DNA from: Burkholderia cepacia
GTDB lineage: Bacteria; Pseudomonadota; Gammaproteobacteria; Burkholderiales; Burkholderiaceae
Direction: 5' to 3'
DNA length: 64,000 nucleotides
Assembly (NCBI RefSeq): GCF_001718835.1
Contig: NZ_CP013444.1
Coordinates: 1,612,001 to 1,676,000, forward strand
Position numbers and translations under genes: made by a program. Of the stretch, positions 43,668 through 52,261 are shown piece after piece (within the stretch, counting starts at the first letter, position 1; each line of letters begins with the position of its first letter). A model generated the notes under the pieces. The model did no database searches and was not told the origin of the DNA. It was given only the letters and a program-made list of their open reading frames with translations.

Positions 43668-46163
43668 CTACAAGTCGGTCGACATCGACAGCCAGAAAGT
43701 GCGCGGCATGCCGCTGATCAGATATCCGGTTGGATTCGCTTGCCAATAGTCCTTGTTGAAGAGATTGGTGACGCTCGCGCGGAGCGTGACGTCCCGGCCC
43801 ACGACCCGGGTCGTCAAGCGTCCCCCGAGATCGCATCGCGTCCAGCTCGGAACGTGCTGGGTGTTGTCCTGGCTCATGTAGGCCTTGCCCGTATAGATGA
43901 CGCGCCCGGCCAACGTGAACCCGGGGATGAAGGGCATGTCCCACTCCGCACCGAGATTGGCCTGGAGCGACGGCGCGCCGACGGCGTGATTGCCGTCGTT
44001 GATCCCGCCCTGAGTGCGACGCAGCCTCGCGTCGAGCCAGCTCACGCCGCCCAGCACCCGGACGCCACGCCCGAGTTCCCCGAAACCGGAAAGCTCGACG
44101 CCGCGATTGCGCTGCAGGCCGTTGAGGCTGTAGATCCTGGTGGCGGGGTCGACGATCCCGCTCGGCACGTCGATCTGGAACAGCCCCAGCGTCGCGCCGA
44201 AGCGGCCGAGATCGAGCTTGGTCCCGACCTCGTATTGCTTCGACTTGAAAGGCGCAAACACCTGGTTGGGGTTGGCCGCGTCGGCGGGTGGCAAGGAGCC
44301 GGGCGTTAGCGCCTCGATGTAGTTGGCGTAGAACGAAAGCTGGTCGAGCGGACGAATCACCAGCGCGACGGAGGGTGTCGTTGCGCCCTGGTCGTAGTGA
44401 GCAGTTTCGGCGCCGGAGGCGGCGTAGTTGCTGCTGGCGACCTGCTGGTGGCGCACGCCGAGCGTGAGCTGCACGAGCCCGCCCGCGGCAGACAGGGTAT
44501 CGGCAATGGCGATGCTGCGCAGGATCTGCTCACTATCCTTGGATTCTGGCAAATGCGACAGCGGCGCGCCGGGGCCCGATAGCCGGGTCGGCGTATAGAT
44601 GTTCGTCTGATAGCTGCCGTAGACGGTCTGTCCGAACCATGTCGTCTGCTGCAGATGGTTGCCGCCGACGACGAGCCGATGATCGATCGGCCCGGTCTTG
44701 AAGCGAGCCCTGGCCCCGGCTTCGGCCGACAGCGCATGCGATCGCCCCTCCTGGTATTTCGACGAAGACGTTGCATTGCCCTGCACGTCGGTAATGGTCG
44801 CGCCGGGGTCTTCCAGCTTGTCGTAGCCAAAGCGATTCATGCCCACCGCACCGAACAGCGTCACGCCGGACGTCAGGTCGTACTCAGCGCGCCCCAGCGC
44901 CGTCAGGCTGTGCGAGCTCGAATAGGCGAAGGACTGTGCGAGATTGATCCGGGGATCGGGCGCCTCCGGCACCGTGATGCCGGCGATCGGGGTATAGCCG
45001 CGCGCGGCCCCGCGCATGTAGTCGTCCTGGTAGACGACGTCGCCGGACAGGCGCAGGCGCTCGCCGCGATAGTCGAGCCCGACCGAAAGCGCGCTGTTCC
45101 GTCTCGACTGGTCGTCGATCGGCGTATGGCCCTCACGACGGGCCGCGTTGATGCGGATGCCGAATTCCCCGCTCCTCCCGAAACGCCGGCCGATATCCGC
45201 ATGGCCGCCGAATACGGAGTTGGACAAGTATTCGGTCGTCAGGCGGGTAAGCGGCATGTCGTCGGCGCGCTTCGTCACGACGTTGACGCTGCCGCCGACG
45301 CTGCCATGCGGAAGCATGCCGTTGAGCAATGCGCCCGGCCCCTTGAGAATTTCGATGCGCTCGAGCGGATCGGGGCTGACGCGATAGGCCGGCACGAGCC
45401 CAAAGAGCCCGTTCAGTGCGATTTCGCTGTTTTCGACACGAAGCCCCCGGATCGTGATCGCGTCGTAGCGATTGCCGCTGTCGATCGCCGCCCGGACCGA
45501 AGGATCGGTCGTGGTCAGGAGTTCGGCCACGCTGGTCGACTGCTCGTCGCGGATGAGTTTTTCCGTATAGCTCGTCAGGCTGAACGGCGTGTCCATATAG
45601 TCGCGATTACCCAGCAGGCCGACTGTTGCGCCTTGCGCGACCTGCCCGCCTGCATAAGGCGCGGCGACCGAATCGCCGATGCGTTTGCCGATCACCGTCA
45701 CGGCAGGCAGCACGCCTTGTGCGCCTGCGGCCGGTGCGGGACGGAGCGAGTAGCTGCCGTCGCCTTGCCGCACTGCCTCGAGGCCGGTGCCGCCCAGAAT
45801 GGCCTGGAATGCACGATCGATGGAATACGAGCCATGTACGCCCGGGCTGGTCTTTCCAGCCGTCAGGTCGCCCGGCACGCTGAGCAGGATGTCCGCTTGA
45901 TCGGCAAGCCGGCTCAAGGTCGAGGACAGCGGCCCGGCCGGGATGTCATAGCGTCGGGCGACAGCCTGGGTTGCCGTGCCGGCGGGCGTCTGCGCGAATG
46001 CCTGCGAGCAAGCGCCGCTCGCGGCAAGCGCGATGCCGAGCATGGCAAATTGCCCTGCCCGGGCTGCGTGACGATGTACGGCCCGAGAGGCGTGGGTTTT
46101 TCCTTCGACGCAGCACGCGTGCACGGGAGCGTCTTGGTTCGAAGGAAACGGCAGGCGACGCAT
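43668..46163 (-). CDS. FecA-type TonB-dependent transducer/receptor with STN domain
   Basis: An outer-membrane receptor of 831 residues with an N-terminal extension of about 40 residues and a hydrophobic signal (MLGIALAASGACSQAFAQ). The STN signalling domain is at about residues 65-120 (YDIPAGPLSSTLSRLADQAD, ILLSVPGDLTAG). A TonB-box-like VTVIG is followed by the plug (ITIRGLRVENSEIALNG, RIEILKGPGALLNGMLPHGSVGG) and a 22-strand barrel ending LSMSTDL. The STN domain signals to FecR when the receptor is loaded, so this receptor is regulatory, unlike the one at 41095. A GAGGAAAG site precedes the ATG. The ligand is unknown. Confidence 0.9.
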   Translation of the reverse strand: MRRLPFPSNQDAPVHACCVEGKTHASRAVHRHAARAGQFAMLGIALAASGACSQAFAQTPAGTATQAVARRYDIPAGPLSSTLSRLADQADILLSVPGDLTAGKTSPGVHGSYSIDRAFQAILGGTGLEAVRQGDGSYSLRPAPAAGAQGVLPAVTVIGKRIGDSVAAPYAGGQVAQGATVGLLGNRDYMDTPFSLTSYTEKLIRDEQSTSVAELLTTTDPSVRAAIDSGNRYDAITIRGLRVENSEIALNGLFGLVPAYRVSPDPLERIEILKGPGALLNGMLPHGSVGGSVNVVTKRADDMPLTRLTTEYLSNSVFGGHADIGRRFGRSGEFGIRINAARREGHTPIDDQSRRNSALSVGLDYRGERLRLSGDVVYQDDYMRGAARGYTPIAGITVPEAPDPRINLAQSFAYSSSHSLTALGRAEYDLTSGVTLFGAVGMNRFGYDKLEDPGATITDVQGNATSSSKYQEGRSHALSAEAGARARFKTGPIDHRLVVGGNHLQQTTWFGQTVYGSYQTNIYTPTRLSGPGAPLSHLPESKDSEQILRSIAIADTLSAAGGLVQLTLGVRHQQVASSNYAASGAETAHYDQGATTPSVALVIRPLDQLSFYANYIEALTPGSLPPADAANPNQVFAPFKSKQYEVGTKLDLGRFGATLGLFQIDVPSGIVDPATRIYSLNGLQRNRGVELSGFGELGRGVRVLGGVSWLDARLRRTQGGINDGNHAVGAPSLQANLGAEWDMPFIPGFTLAGRVIYTGKAYMSQDNTQHVPSWTRCDLGGRLTTRVVGRDVTLRASVTNLFNKDYWQANPTGYLISGMPRTFWLSMSTDL

Positions 46164-46367
46164 AAGACAGCTTTCCTCGAGGTGGAAATGGGCAAGAAGA
46201 GGTCTGTCCGCGTCAAGCAGAGCCAGGCAGGATGCGGCTCGATCTCCGAATCGTCCTCTTTATTGGTTAATCGGATGAGGACGGGAAATGCGAACCGAAA
46301 TCGAAAAATAATTTGCGATCCGGCCGATCAACCCGCCGAGCGCGGGCGCCGGACATGGCCCCGCGCG

Positions 46368-47378
46368 TTATTTGGCTTCGATCGAGATCCACCACGGCAG
46401 CGTGCGCCGCACGCGGATCGGCAGATCGCGTTCGAGCATCGCGAGCGTTTGGTCCGGATTGTTTGCCGGGAAGCGGCCGACAACCCGGATCCCCGCAACT
46501 TGCGGGTCGACGCCGATGCGACCATGCTGATAGCGGCTCAACTCCGCGATCAACGCGTCGAGCGTGACGTCCTCGGCCAGAATCACGCCACGCGACCATG
46601 CTTCGCGAGCAGGATCGGCGAACGCCGCGCCGGAAATGACGTCCGTTGCGAAGTGCCGTTGCTGGCCGGCCGCAACTACCTCGACGCGCCCTGAGAGGTT
46701 CCGAATCTGGACCCTCCCTTCGAAAACGGCCAGCAGCGTACACCGGTCCGTTTGCCGCACGGTGAAGCGGGTGCCCAATGCCTGCATCCGGCCGTTCGGG
46801 GTGTCGACGAAGAACGGCCGGCCTTGGCCGTCCTTGCCGGTATCGATGAGGATTTCGCCCATCGTCAGCGTCACCAGACGTCGTGCGCCGTCGTAGTCGA
46901 CGTCGAACGCACTGTTCGTGTTCAACCAGACGCGCGTGCCGTCGGCCAGCAGAACGTCTCGCCGTTCGCCGACACCCGTGCGGTAGTCCGATCGCCATGC
47001 GGCCAACCGATCAGGCAGGGCCATGAAGCGCCCTCCCAACCATCCTGCGATGCCCGTCCCGCCCAGCGCCGCCAGACAACTCAGCACCTTGCGGCGGCCT
47101 ATCGTGCGCCTGGCAGAAACCTGAACGGCAGCGGCGAGCGCCTCGCGCTCGCCGTCGCCCTCGCGTCGCAATGGCTCGAACCGGCGGCTCACCGCCTCGA
47201 TATGCGCCCACGCGCGACGATGCTCGGGACGTTCCGCCAGCCATCGCTCCCACGCTTCACGGTGTTCGGCCGCTGCGCCGTCGGCATAAAGCGCGGCATA
47301 CCAGTGGGCGGCCTGCTCAAGGCTCTCGTAATCCGTCTGGACGCCGCTCTCTGCGGCGGACGGGGAAGGCGTCGCCAT
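46368..47378 (-). CDS. FecR-family anti-sigma/sensor protein
   Basis: A 336-residue single-pass regulator. The N-terminal DUF4880-like cytoplasmic part (QAAHWYAALYADGAAAEHREA, WERWLAERPEHRRAWAHIE in pieces) binds the sigma factor. One transmembrane helix lies near residues 98-120 (KVLSCLAALGGTGIAGWLGG). The periplasmic FecR domain (VLLADGTRVWLNTNSAFDVDY, ALGTRFTVRQ) and a short secretin/STN-like tail (PDQTLAMLERDLPI) follow. It relays ligand binding by the STN receptor to FecI. It starts 11 bases after the fecI stop, and a 204-base gap follows before the receptor gene. Confidence 0.92.
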   Translation of the reverse strand: MATPSPSAAESGVQTDYESLEQAAHWYAALYADGAAAEHREAWERWLAERPEHRRAWAHIEAVSRRFEPLRREGDGEREALAAAVQVSARRTIGRRKVLSCLAALGGTGIAGWLGGRFMALPDRLAAWRSDYRTGVGERRDVLLADGTRVWLNTNSAFDVDYDGARRLVTLTMGEILIDTGKDGQGRPFFVDTPNGRMQALGTRFTVRQTDRCTLLAVFEGRVQIRNLSGRVEVVAAGQQRHFATDVISGAAFADPAREAWSRGVILAEDVTLDALIAELSRYQHGRIGVDPQVAGIRVVGRFPANNPDQTLAMLERDLPIRVRRTLPWWISIEAK

Positions 47379-47389
47379 GCGTCAGTGAG

Positions 47390-47917
47390 TCAGTGAGTCA
47401 GTCCGGCGTCGAGCAGCGCCAGATGCAGCATGGCCTGTGCGAGGTACTTTTGCACCATGCGCTCCGAGACAGCCAGTTCGCCGGCGATCTCGCGGCTCGG
47501 CAAGCCATGGATCTGCGCCATGATGAACGCCTTCCTCGCCTTCTCGGGCAACCGGCTGATGAACTCGCCCACTTCCATCAGCGTTTCGATGATGATCGCG
47601 CGGTACTCGGGAGACGGCTCGCAGGGCTCGGGGAGCGCAGCCAATGAATCCAGCCACGCCTGCTCGACTTGACGGCGGCGAAACAGGTCGATGCACATCC
47701 CCTGCGCCATCGTGCGCAGATAGGCACGCGCTTCGGCAGGGCCGTCGAAGCCTTTGGGGGCCGGTTTGAGGATCAGGCGGAGAAACGCGTCATGAGCAAG
47801 GTCGGCGGCATCGACGGCGTTACCCAGCCGTCTTCGCAGCCAGCCCTGCAACCAGCCGTGGTGGTCACGGTAAAGGGTGTGCACATCCTGATGCAAGGCG
47901 AGCTGGGCGGCGGTCAT
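47390..47917 (-). CDS. FecI-family ECF sigma factor
   Basis: A 175-residue extracytoplasmic-function sigma factor. Region 2 spans about residues 14-80 (LYRDHHGWLQGWLRRRLG, AADLAHDAFLRLI). Region 4, about 115-165, reads SRLPEKARKAFIMAQIHGL and ends in the helix-turn-helix EIAGELAVSERMVQKYL. It should drive the adjacent receptor gene when iron is low and the ligand is present. An AAGGG site lies seven bases before the ATG, and a Fur-like palindrome 43 bases upstream suggests iron control. Its stop lies inside an 8-base tandem repeat. Confidence 0.92.
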   Translation of the reverse strand: MTAAQLALHQDVHTLYRDHHGWLQGWLRRRLGNAVDAADLAHDAFLRLILKPAPKGFDGPAEARAYLRTMAQGMCIDLFRRRQVEQAWLDSLAALPEPCEPSPEYRAIIIETLMEVGEFISRLPEKARKAFIMAQIHGLPSREIAGELAVSERMVQKYLAQAMLHLALLDAGLTH

Positions 47918-47959
47918 GTAACAACCCTTTCAACATCAACGGTTGTAGATCGTAAGGAA

Positions 47960-48006
47960 AATGCGAATCATTTGCATTTATAAACCACTTTCCATATTTC
48001 TTGCAA
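47960..48006 (-). promoter_or_regulatory. Fur-like box and sigma-70-type promoter upstream of fecI
   Basis: Minus strand: TTGCAA (48001-48006; 4/6), an 18-base spacer, TATAAA (47977-47982; 5/6). Immediately downstream is AATGCGAATCATTTGCATT (47960-47978), a 19-base palindrome with 8 of 9 arm positions matching, close to the Fur box pattern. It lies 43 bases before the fecI ATG. Confidence 0.65.
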
Positions 48007-48637
48007 CTCCTTGGCAATCTGACGAGACCGTATCGATGCCTTAGTCGTTCGTCGGCGTGCGCTGTTCGAAGCGCAAGCAGGCCTTTTAGGGTCCGATGTG
48101 GAGTGACCGATACGAAACTCTCGCCCGTCAGCCGCTCGATGCGGCACACCTCGTCTCCGGCAGTCGCCGCGCTGCCCGCGCACGCGGTACAACGCGCAGC
48201 GTGTGTAGAAGTTCGTAGATTCTGCTCGATCTGATTGACTGGAATCGGCTTGGCGCGGCGATGAGCACGAGATTCGTGCCGCACTGAGGTCGGCGGGCAA
48301 CGTCGCCGCGGCCGCCGTACTTGCAGCAAGCATTCGACCTGTCGGACGAAGACGTGCTCTGGCAATGGCTGGAGAATCCGTCAAGATTCGGACATTTACG
48401 TACACCAGGAAGCAGCGGCCTTTTTTGCAACAAAGGCTGAAGCGATGCGGAAGGAGCGATTCAAGCGTGGCCTACATGAAGTCCTGCATTTTCAACAGCT
48501 TCGTTGCTTATAATCGCATGTTCGCCTTTGCGCGCCGTAGTCACGAAAACATGCATCGCGCCGCTCCTCTCTGCGTACATTCGCTGCTGCAAGATTCGTG
48601 AAGCCATGACATTTGCAACACCGGGGTATTGTCCAGC
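48007..48637. other. Low-G+C spacer with no complete gene
   Basis: Between the fecI promoter and the hydroxylase gene there is about 630 bases of less G+C-rich DNA. Apart from the IS5-type transposase remnant given separately, several short frames on both strands are open, but none has a ribosome site or recognisable product. A minus-strand segment reading RIERLTGESFVSVTPHRTL could be another decayed gene tail. The start of a T- and A-rich leader precedes the hydroxylase gene. Confidence 0.4.
48219..48380 (+). pseudogene. IS5-family transposase N-terminal remnant
   Basis: One frame reads LIDWNRLGAAMSTRFVPH, a stop, GRRATSPRP, then PYLQQAFDLSDEDVLWQWLE. This matches the N-terminal region of IS5-family transposases (LIDW...GRPA...LQ.AF.LSDE...WLENP), with an in-frame TGA in the middle. 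Homology stops after ENPS. No inverted-repeat ends were found, so it is an old, decayed fragment. Confidence 0.6.
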
Positions 48638-49762
48638 ATGAGTCCATCCGCCATCGCTTGTGCCGTGGGCGGCGGCCTGATTCTCGCGGAAGCACTCCTG
48701 CTGAGAATGATGCGCCGCGAACACACGGTCTGGCCGGAACTCGTCTTCAACCTCAATTCTGGCCATATCCTGATGTGGGCCTTCCGTGGTGTCGAAATCG
48801 CGGCCTACGCAGCCGTTCTCGCCCATCTAAACCTGCACTGGATCGACCGCCTGCCGCGCGCAGCGCAGTGGACTTTTGCGCTGTTCGCGTGGGATCTCTG
48901 CTTTTATTGGCGGCATCGCACGCACCATCGATTCGGGCTGCTCTGGGCGGTGCATGTCGTTCATCACCAGGGCAAGAACTTCAATCTCTCGCTGTGTAAC
49001 CGCAATTCCTGGTATGCATCGCTCACTGATTTTCCGTTCACCGGCGTGCTCGCCGTTCTGGGTTTGCCGCTCGATATTTATGTCGCCATTTCGTCGTTCC
49101 ACTATGCTGTCCAGTTCTTCAACCATTGCGGCCTCGTGCGGTCGGCGGGCGTACTGGACCGCTTTCTGGTCACGCCGCGACATCACCGCGTGCACCATCG
49201 CGCCGAGCCGCAGTTTTTCAACTGCAACTTCGGCGGCACCTTTCTTCTGTGGGACAAAATCTTCGGCACCTTCACCCGCAACGACGACGATCACGTCGAT
49301 GCCCGTTACGGCGTCGATGGCATCGCGAACAGCTGCAACCCGCTGCGCGCGAGTCACGAACCGCTACTGCAGCTCGCGGGCGCGAGGTGGCCAGCCAGCG
49401 AACATTGCTCACCGGCGCGTGTGAGCGCCGTTTTCGTGGCCAGCGGGGGCTTGCTCCTTTATGGCATGCTCATTTGCTGGCTCAATACGCAGCATGACGC
49501 CCACTCCGACTTGCATTGGATGCTGATGGGCTGCACGCTGGCCGGCACGATTGCGCTCGGCGCGCATTGCGACGGCAAGCGCTGGGCGCTGCCCGCCTGG
49601 TGCGCGCTGGCGTTCGCGCTGCCCGCGCTGCTACACGGCGATCGCACGATGAGCGACACCGTGCCCGCCGCGCTCCTCGTGCTGTTTGTCGTGCACGGCG
49701 TCTTCGGCATGATCCAGTTCGCGCGCAAGGCTGCGGCGTCCGCCCGACTGCCGCAGCGCTGA
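48638..49762 (+). CDS. Fatty-acid hydroxylase/sterol-desaturase-superfamily membrane protein
   Basis: A 374-residue polytopic membrane di-iron protein. The three histidine clusters are HRTHH at 93-97, HVVHH at 106-110 and HHRVHH at 182-187, the ligand set of the superfamily that includes sterol desaturases, C-5 desaturase and alkylglycerol monooxygenase. Hydrophobic helices lie at both ends, and the C-terminal third is a further four-helix region. The ATG at 48638 was preferred over a TTG at 48629 because the latter has no room for a ribosome site. The stop is 19 bases before the P450 gene, so the two are probably co-transcribed. The substrate is unknown. Confidence 0.85.
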   Translation: MSPSAIACAVGGGLILAEALLLRMMRREHTVWPELVFNLNSGHILMWAFRGVEIAAYAAVLAHLNLHWIDRLPRAAQWTFALFAWDLCFYWRHRTHHRFGLLWAVHVVHHQGKNFNLSLCNRNSWYASLTDFPFTGVLAVLGLPLDIYVAISSFHYAVQFFNHCGLVRSAGVLDRFLVTPRHHRVHHRAEPQFFNCNFGGTFLLWDKIFGTFTRNDDDHVDARYGVDGIANSCNPLRASHEPLLQLAGARWPASEHCSPARVSAVFVASGGLLLYGMLICWLNTQHDAHSDLHWMLMGCTLAGTIALGAHCDGKRWALPAWCALAFALPALLHGDRTMSDTVPAALLVLFVVHGVFGMIQFARKAAASARLPQR

Positions 49763-49781
49763 ACGCTTTCGCCCTTCGTAG

Positions 49782-51176
49782 ATGAACCTGCTTTCACCCA
49801 CGCGTTTCTACCCCCCTGCGCCGACGCCTCACAAGTCACCGCTCGGCCCCTTCGCGCTGCTGCTCACGCTTCGCCGCAATCCTTTGGAGATCTGGTGTGA
49901 AGACGATTTCCGCCTGCCGATGCAGCTTCGCAAGACCATCGTCGATCGACGTGCGCTGGTCAACGACCCCGCCGCGATCCGTCGCATCTTCGTTGACAAC
50001 GTGCGCAACTACGAGAAAAACGAGTTGCAACTGCGTCTGCTGCGCCCGGCACTGGGTGTTGGCATCATCACGTCGAATGGCGATGCATGGCGCAGACAGC
50101 GCCAGATGATGGCCTCGCTCTTCACGCCGCAGCGGGTCAAGGCGTTCGCCGTTGCACAGGCGGCAGCAGCGCAGCAATGCGCGGAGCGCATCGCTCAAGT
50201 CTCGCGCGCCTGCGGCGAACACACGCTAGACGTTGCCACTGAAATGGGCCGCCTCACGCTTGAAATCCTCGAGCACACGTTGTTCGGCCAGGGACTCGCG
50301 TGCGAGCCTTCGATGTTCCAGCAGGCCATCGCGCACTACCTCGAAACGCTCGGACGGCTTGACTACTTCGATCTCGTCGGCTTGCCGGACTGGCTACCGC
50401 GCCTGAATCGCCTCACGGGGCGTAAATCACTGCAGCACGCCGCGCGCGTTGTCAACGAGATGATCGGGCAGCGTCGCGCGCTGCTCGAACGCGGCGCGCC
50501 CGCGCCCCAGGATCTGGTTACGCTGTTGCTGAGCGCGCACGACGCCGAGGGGCAAGCGATGAGCGAGCGCGAACTGCACGACAATATCGTGTCGTTCATC
50601 GGCGCGGGCCACGAAACGAGCGCCAATGCCCTGACGTGGATTCTCTATCTGCTCTCGCAGTCGCCCGCCTGGCGTGCGCGCGTGGAGGCCGAAATCGACG
50701 CGCACGCGCACGAAGGCCCGGCGTTCACCGATCTGCCCGTAACGCGCGCGGTGATCGAGGAGACTCTGCGCCTGTATCCACCCATTCCAATGATGAGCCG
50801 AATCGCGCACGAAGACGACACGTTGTCCGGCGTGGCGATTCCGGCAGGCACGATCGTCACTGTTGCAACGTACGTGCTGCATCGCCATCAGACGCTCTGG
50901 AGCGACCCGCACGCATTCGATCCTGAGCGATTCATGGGCACCGCGCGCGAAAACATCCAACGCCATGCGTATATTCCGTTTGGCGCGGGCGCGCGCGTGT
51001 GCATCGGCATGAGCTTCGCGATGACCGAAATGCTGGTGGTCCTGCGTTGCCTACTCGGCCGTTTTCGCTTCGATCTGGTTCCGGGCCATCGCGTCATGCC
51101 TCAGGTGCGGGTGGCCATGCGCCCGCAGCACGGCATGATGATGCGCATCAGCACGCGCCAAGCGGGCCGGCCGTGA
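49782..51176 (+). CDS. Cytochrome P450
   Basis: A 464-residue soluble-type P450 without an N-terminal membrane helix. I-helix GAGHETS at 274-280 (oxygen activation), E327-T-L-R330 (ExxR), PERF near 384-387 and the haem loop FGAGARVCIG with C407 are present, so the enzyme should be active. The overall pattern (AWRRQRQMMASLFTPQR, then EETLRLYPPIP) resembles CYP102/CYP4-like fatty-acid hydroxylases rather than terpene or steroid enzymes, but specificity cannot be read. It follows the di-iron hydroxylase gene closely. The upstream ribosome site is poor (CCTTCGTAG), so translation may be coupled. No ferredoxin gene is nearby. Confidence 0.9.
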   Translation: MNLLSPTRFYPPAPTPHKSPLGPFALLLTLRRNPLEIWCEDDFRLPMQLRKTIVDRRALVNDPAAIRRIFVDNVRNYEKNELQLRLLRPALGVGIITSNGDAWRRQRQMMASLFTPQRVKAFAVAQAAAAQQCAERIAQVSRACGEHTLDVATEMGRLTLEILEHTLFGQGLACEPSMFQQAIAHYLETLGRLDYFDLVGLPDWLPRLNRLTGRKSLQHAARVVNEMIGQRRALLERGAPAPQDLVTLLLSAHDAEGQAMSERELHDNIVSFIGAGHETSANALTWILYLLSQSPAWRARVEAEIDAHAHEGPAFTDLPVTRAVIEETLRLYPPIPMMSRIAHEDDTLSGVAIPAGTIVTVATYVLHRHQTLWSDPHAFDPERFMGTARENIQRHAYIPFGAGARVCIGMSFAMTEMLVVLRCLLGRFRFDLVPGHRVMPQVRVAMRPQHGMMMRISTRQAGRP

Positions 51177-51244
51177 TGGCCGACCCAGCCTGCTCTCGGG
51201 TCTTCGCGCACACCACCATTTGCACGCCCTTTTTTCGTTCACGC

Positions 51245-52090
51245 TCAGTCGTCGGCAAGCGAGTAAGTGCGCTCACGCAATTCGTCGATCAATGCGCGAT
51301 CGCCACGGCCGTTGGCGAGTTGTGCGAAAGGCACGGGTGCGCCGATGCTCACCGTGACGGACGACCCGATACGTGCGCCCACCTCGCGGAAAATGAGTGC
51401 GAGCTTGAGCGTCCTGTCGATGTGACTCGCGATCTGGAAGAGCCGACTATTCTGCCCATGGAAATAGACCGGCAACACCGTGGCGCCAGTGCGGCGCACA
51501 AGCTGCGCGGCAAAGGTGCCCCACGGCGGATCGATCGCGCGCCGCCGACCGGCGCGATCCGGCGAGACGGAGATCAGCCCTGCGGGAAAGACAATCAGCG
51601 CGCCGCCGTTGCGCACGTGCTCGAGCGCCTTGCGCCGCGTGGCGATGTTCATGGCGCGCGCGGATTCGCGAGTCGAAAGATCGACCGGAAGCAGCCAGGG
51701 CTGCAACTCGGGCGCCTGCATGAGCACCGAACTCGCCAGCAGGCGGAAGTCGGGGCGCAACCGCTCGACAAGCCAGCAGAGTGTGACGCCATCCAGCACG
51801 CCATAGGGATGATTGGCGATAACCACCAGCGGACCTTGCGCGGGCGCACTCGCGAGCGCGGCGGCGTCGAAGCGGATATCGAGATCGAGCAAACGAGCGG
51901 CGGCGGACCAGAAACTCTCGCCTTCGACCGGATTCAAACGATTCTGCCGGTACAGGTGTTCGAGCTTCGCACGCGCTGTCAGGCGCTCGATCGTTTCGAT
52001 CAAGAAGCGCCTGAACGGCGTGGTGACTTGCCCCGCATACGAGAATTGAACGCGCTGCGTCGTGTAGGCCCGTTCGATAAGTGTGTCCAT
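51245..52090 (-). CDS. Lysophospholipid-type acyltransferase (PlsC superfamily)
   Basis: A 281-residue acyltransferase. Catalytic motif I is NHPYGVLDG (H94 with D100). The spacing is one longer than the usual HX4D and matches the NHPxGxxDG subgroup related to OlsF/hemolysin-like acyltransferases. Motif III is FPAGLISVSPD, and LPVYFHGQNSRLF is also conserved. No membrane anchor is seen. It points towards the P450 gene from the other strand with a 68-base convergent gap. I infer that it acylates a lipid used or made by the hydroxylase/P450 pair. The ATG at 52090 is preceded by TTGAGGAGC; a GTG at 52114 has no ribosome site. Confidence 0.8.
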   Translation of the reverse strand: MDTLIERAYTTQRVQFSYAGQVTTPFRRFLIETIERLTARAKLEHLYRQNRLNPVEGESFWSAAARLLDLDIRFDAAALASAPAQGPLVVIANHPYGVLDGVTLCWLVERLRPDFRLLASSVLMQAPELQPWLLPVDLSTRESARAMNIATRRKALEHVRNGGALIVFPAGLISVSPDRAGRRRAIDPPWGTFAAQLVRRTGATVLPVYFHGQNSRLFQIASHIDRTLKLALIFREVGARIGSSVTVSIGAPVPFAQLANGRGDRALIDELRERTYSLADD

Positions 52091-52261
52091 GCTCCTCAAG
52101 TCCGGCGAATCCACAAAAAATCAAACTCGTTAAAAAATCTGTTCCGTACGCCTCGCGATTTCGCGAGAAACAACGCGGCGGCGGGCTCAGATCGCGTTGC
52201 AAAAATTACACGGATACGAAAGTAAAATCCCAGGTCGGTATTCCGTTCGGCCTGTCACGGG

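Noticed and set aside
46164..46367. Possible Fur box or FecI promoter before the STN receptor gene
   Set aside because: The 204-base gap shows A/T-rich patches but no convincing palindrome or conserved -35/-10 pair.
48461..48826. Minus-strand frame of 121 codons upstream of the di-iron hydroxylase gene
   Set aside because: Overlaps the hydroxylase start antisense and has no ribosome site or family match.
51177..51244. Bidirectional terminator between the P450 and acyltransferase genes
   Set aside because: A CCCTTTTTTCG T-run is present but no stable stem could be paired next to it.
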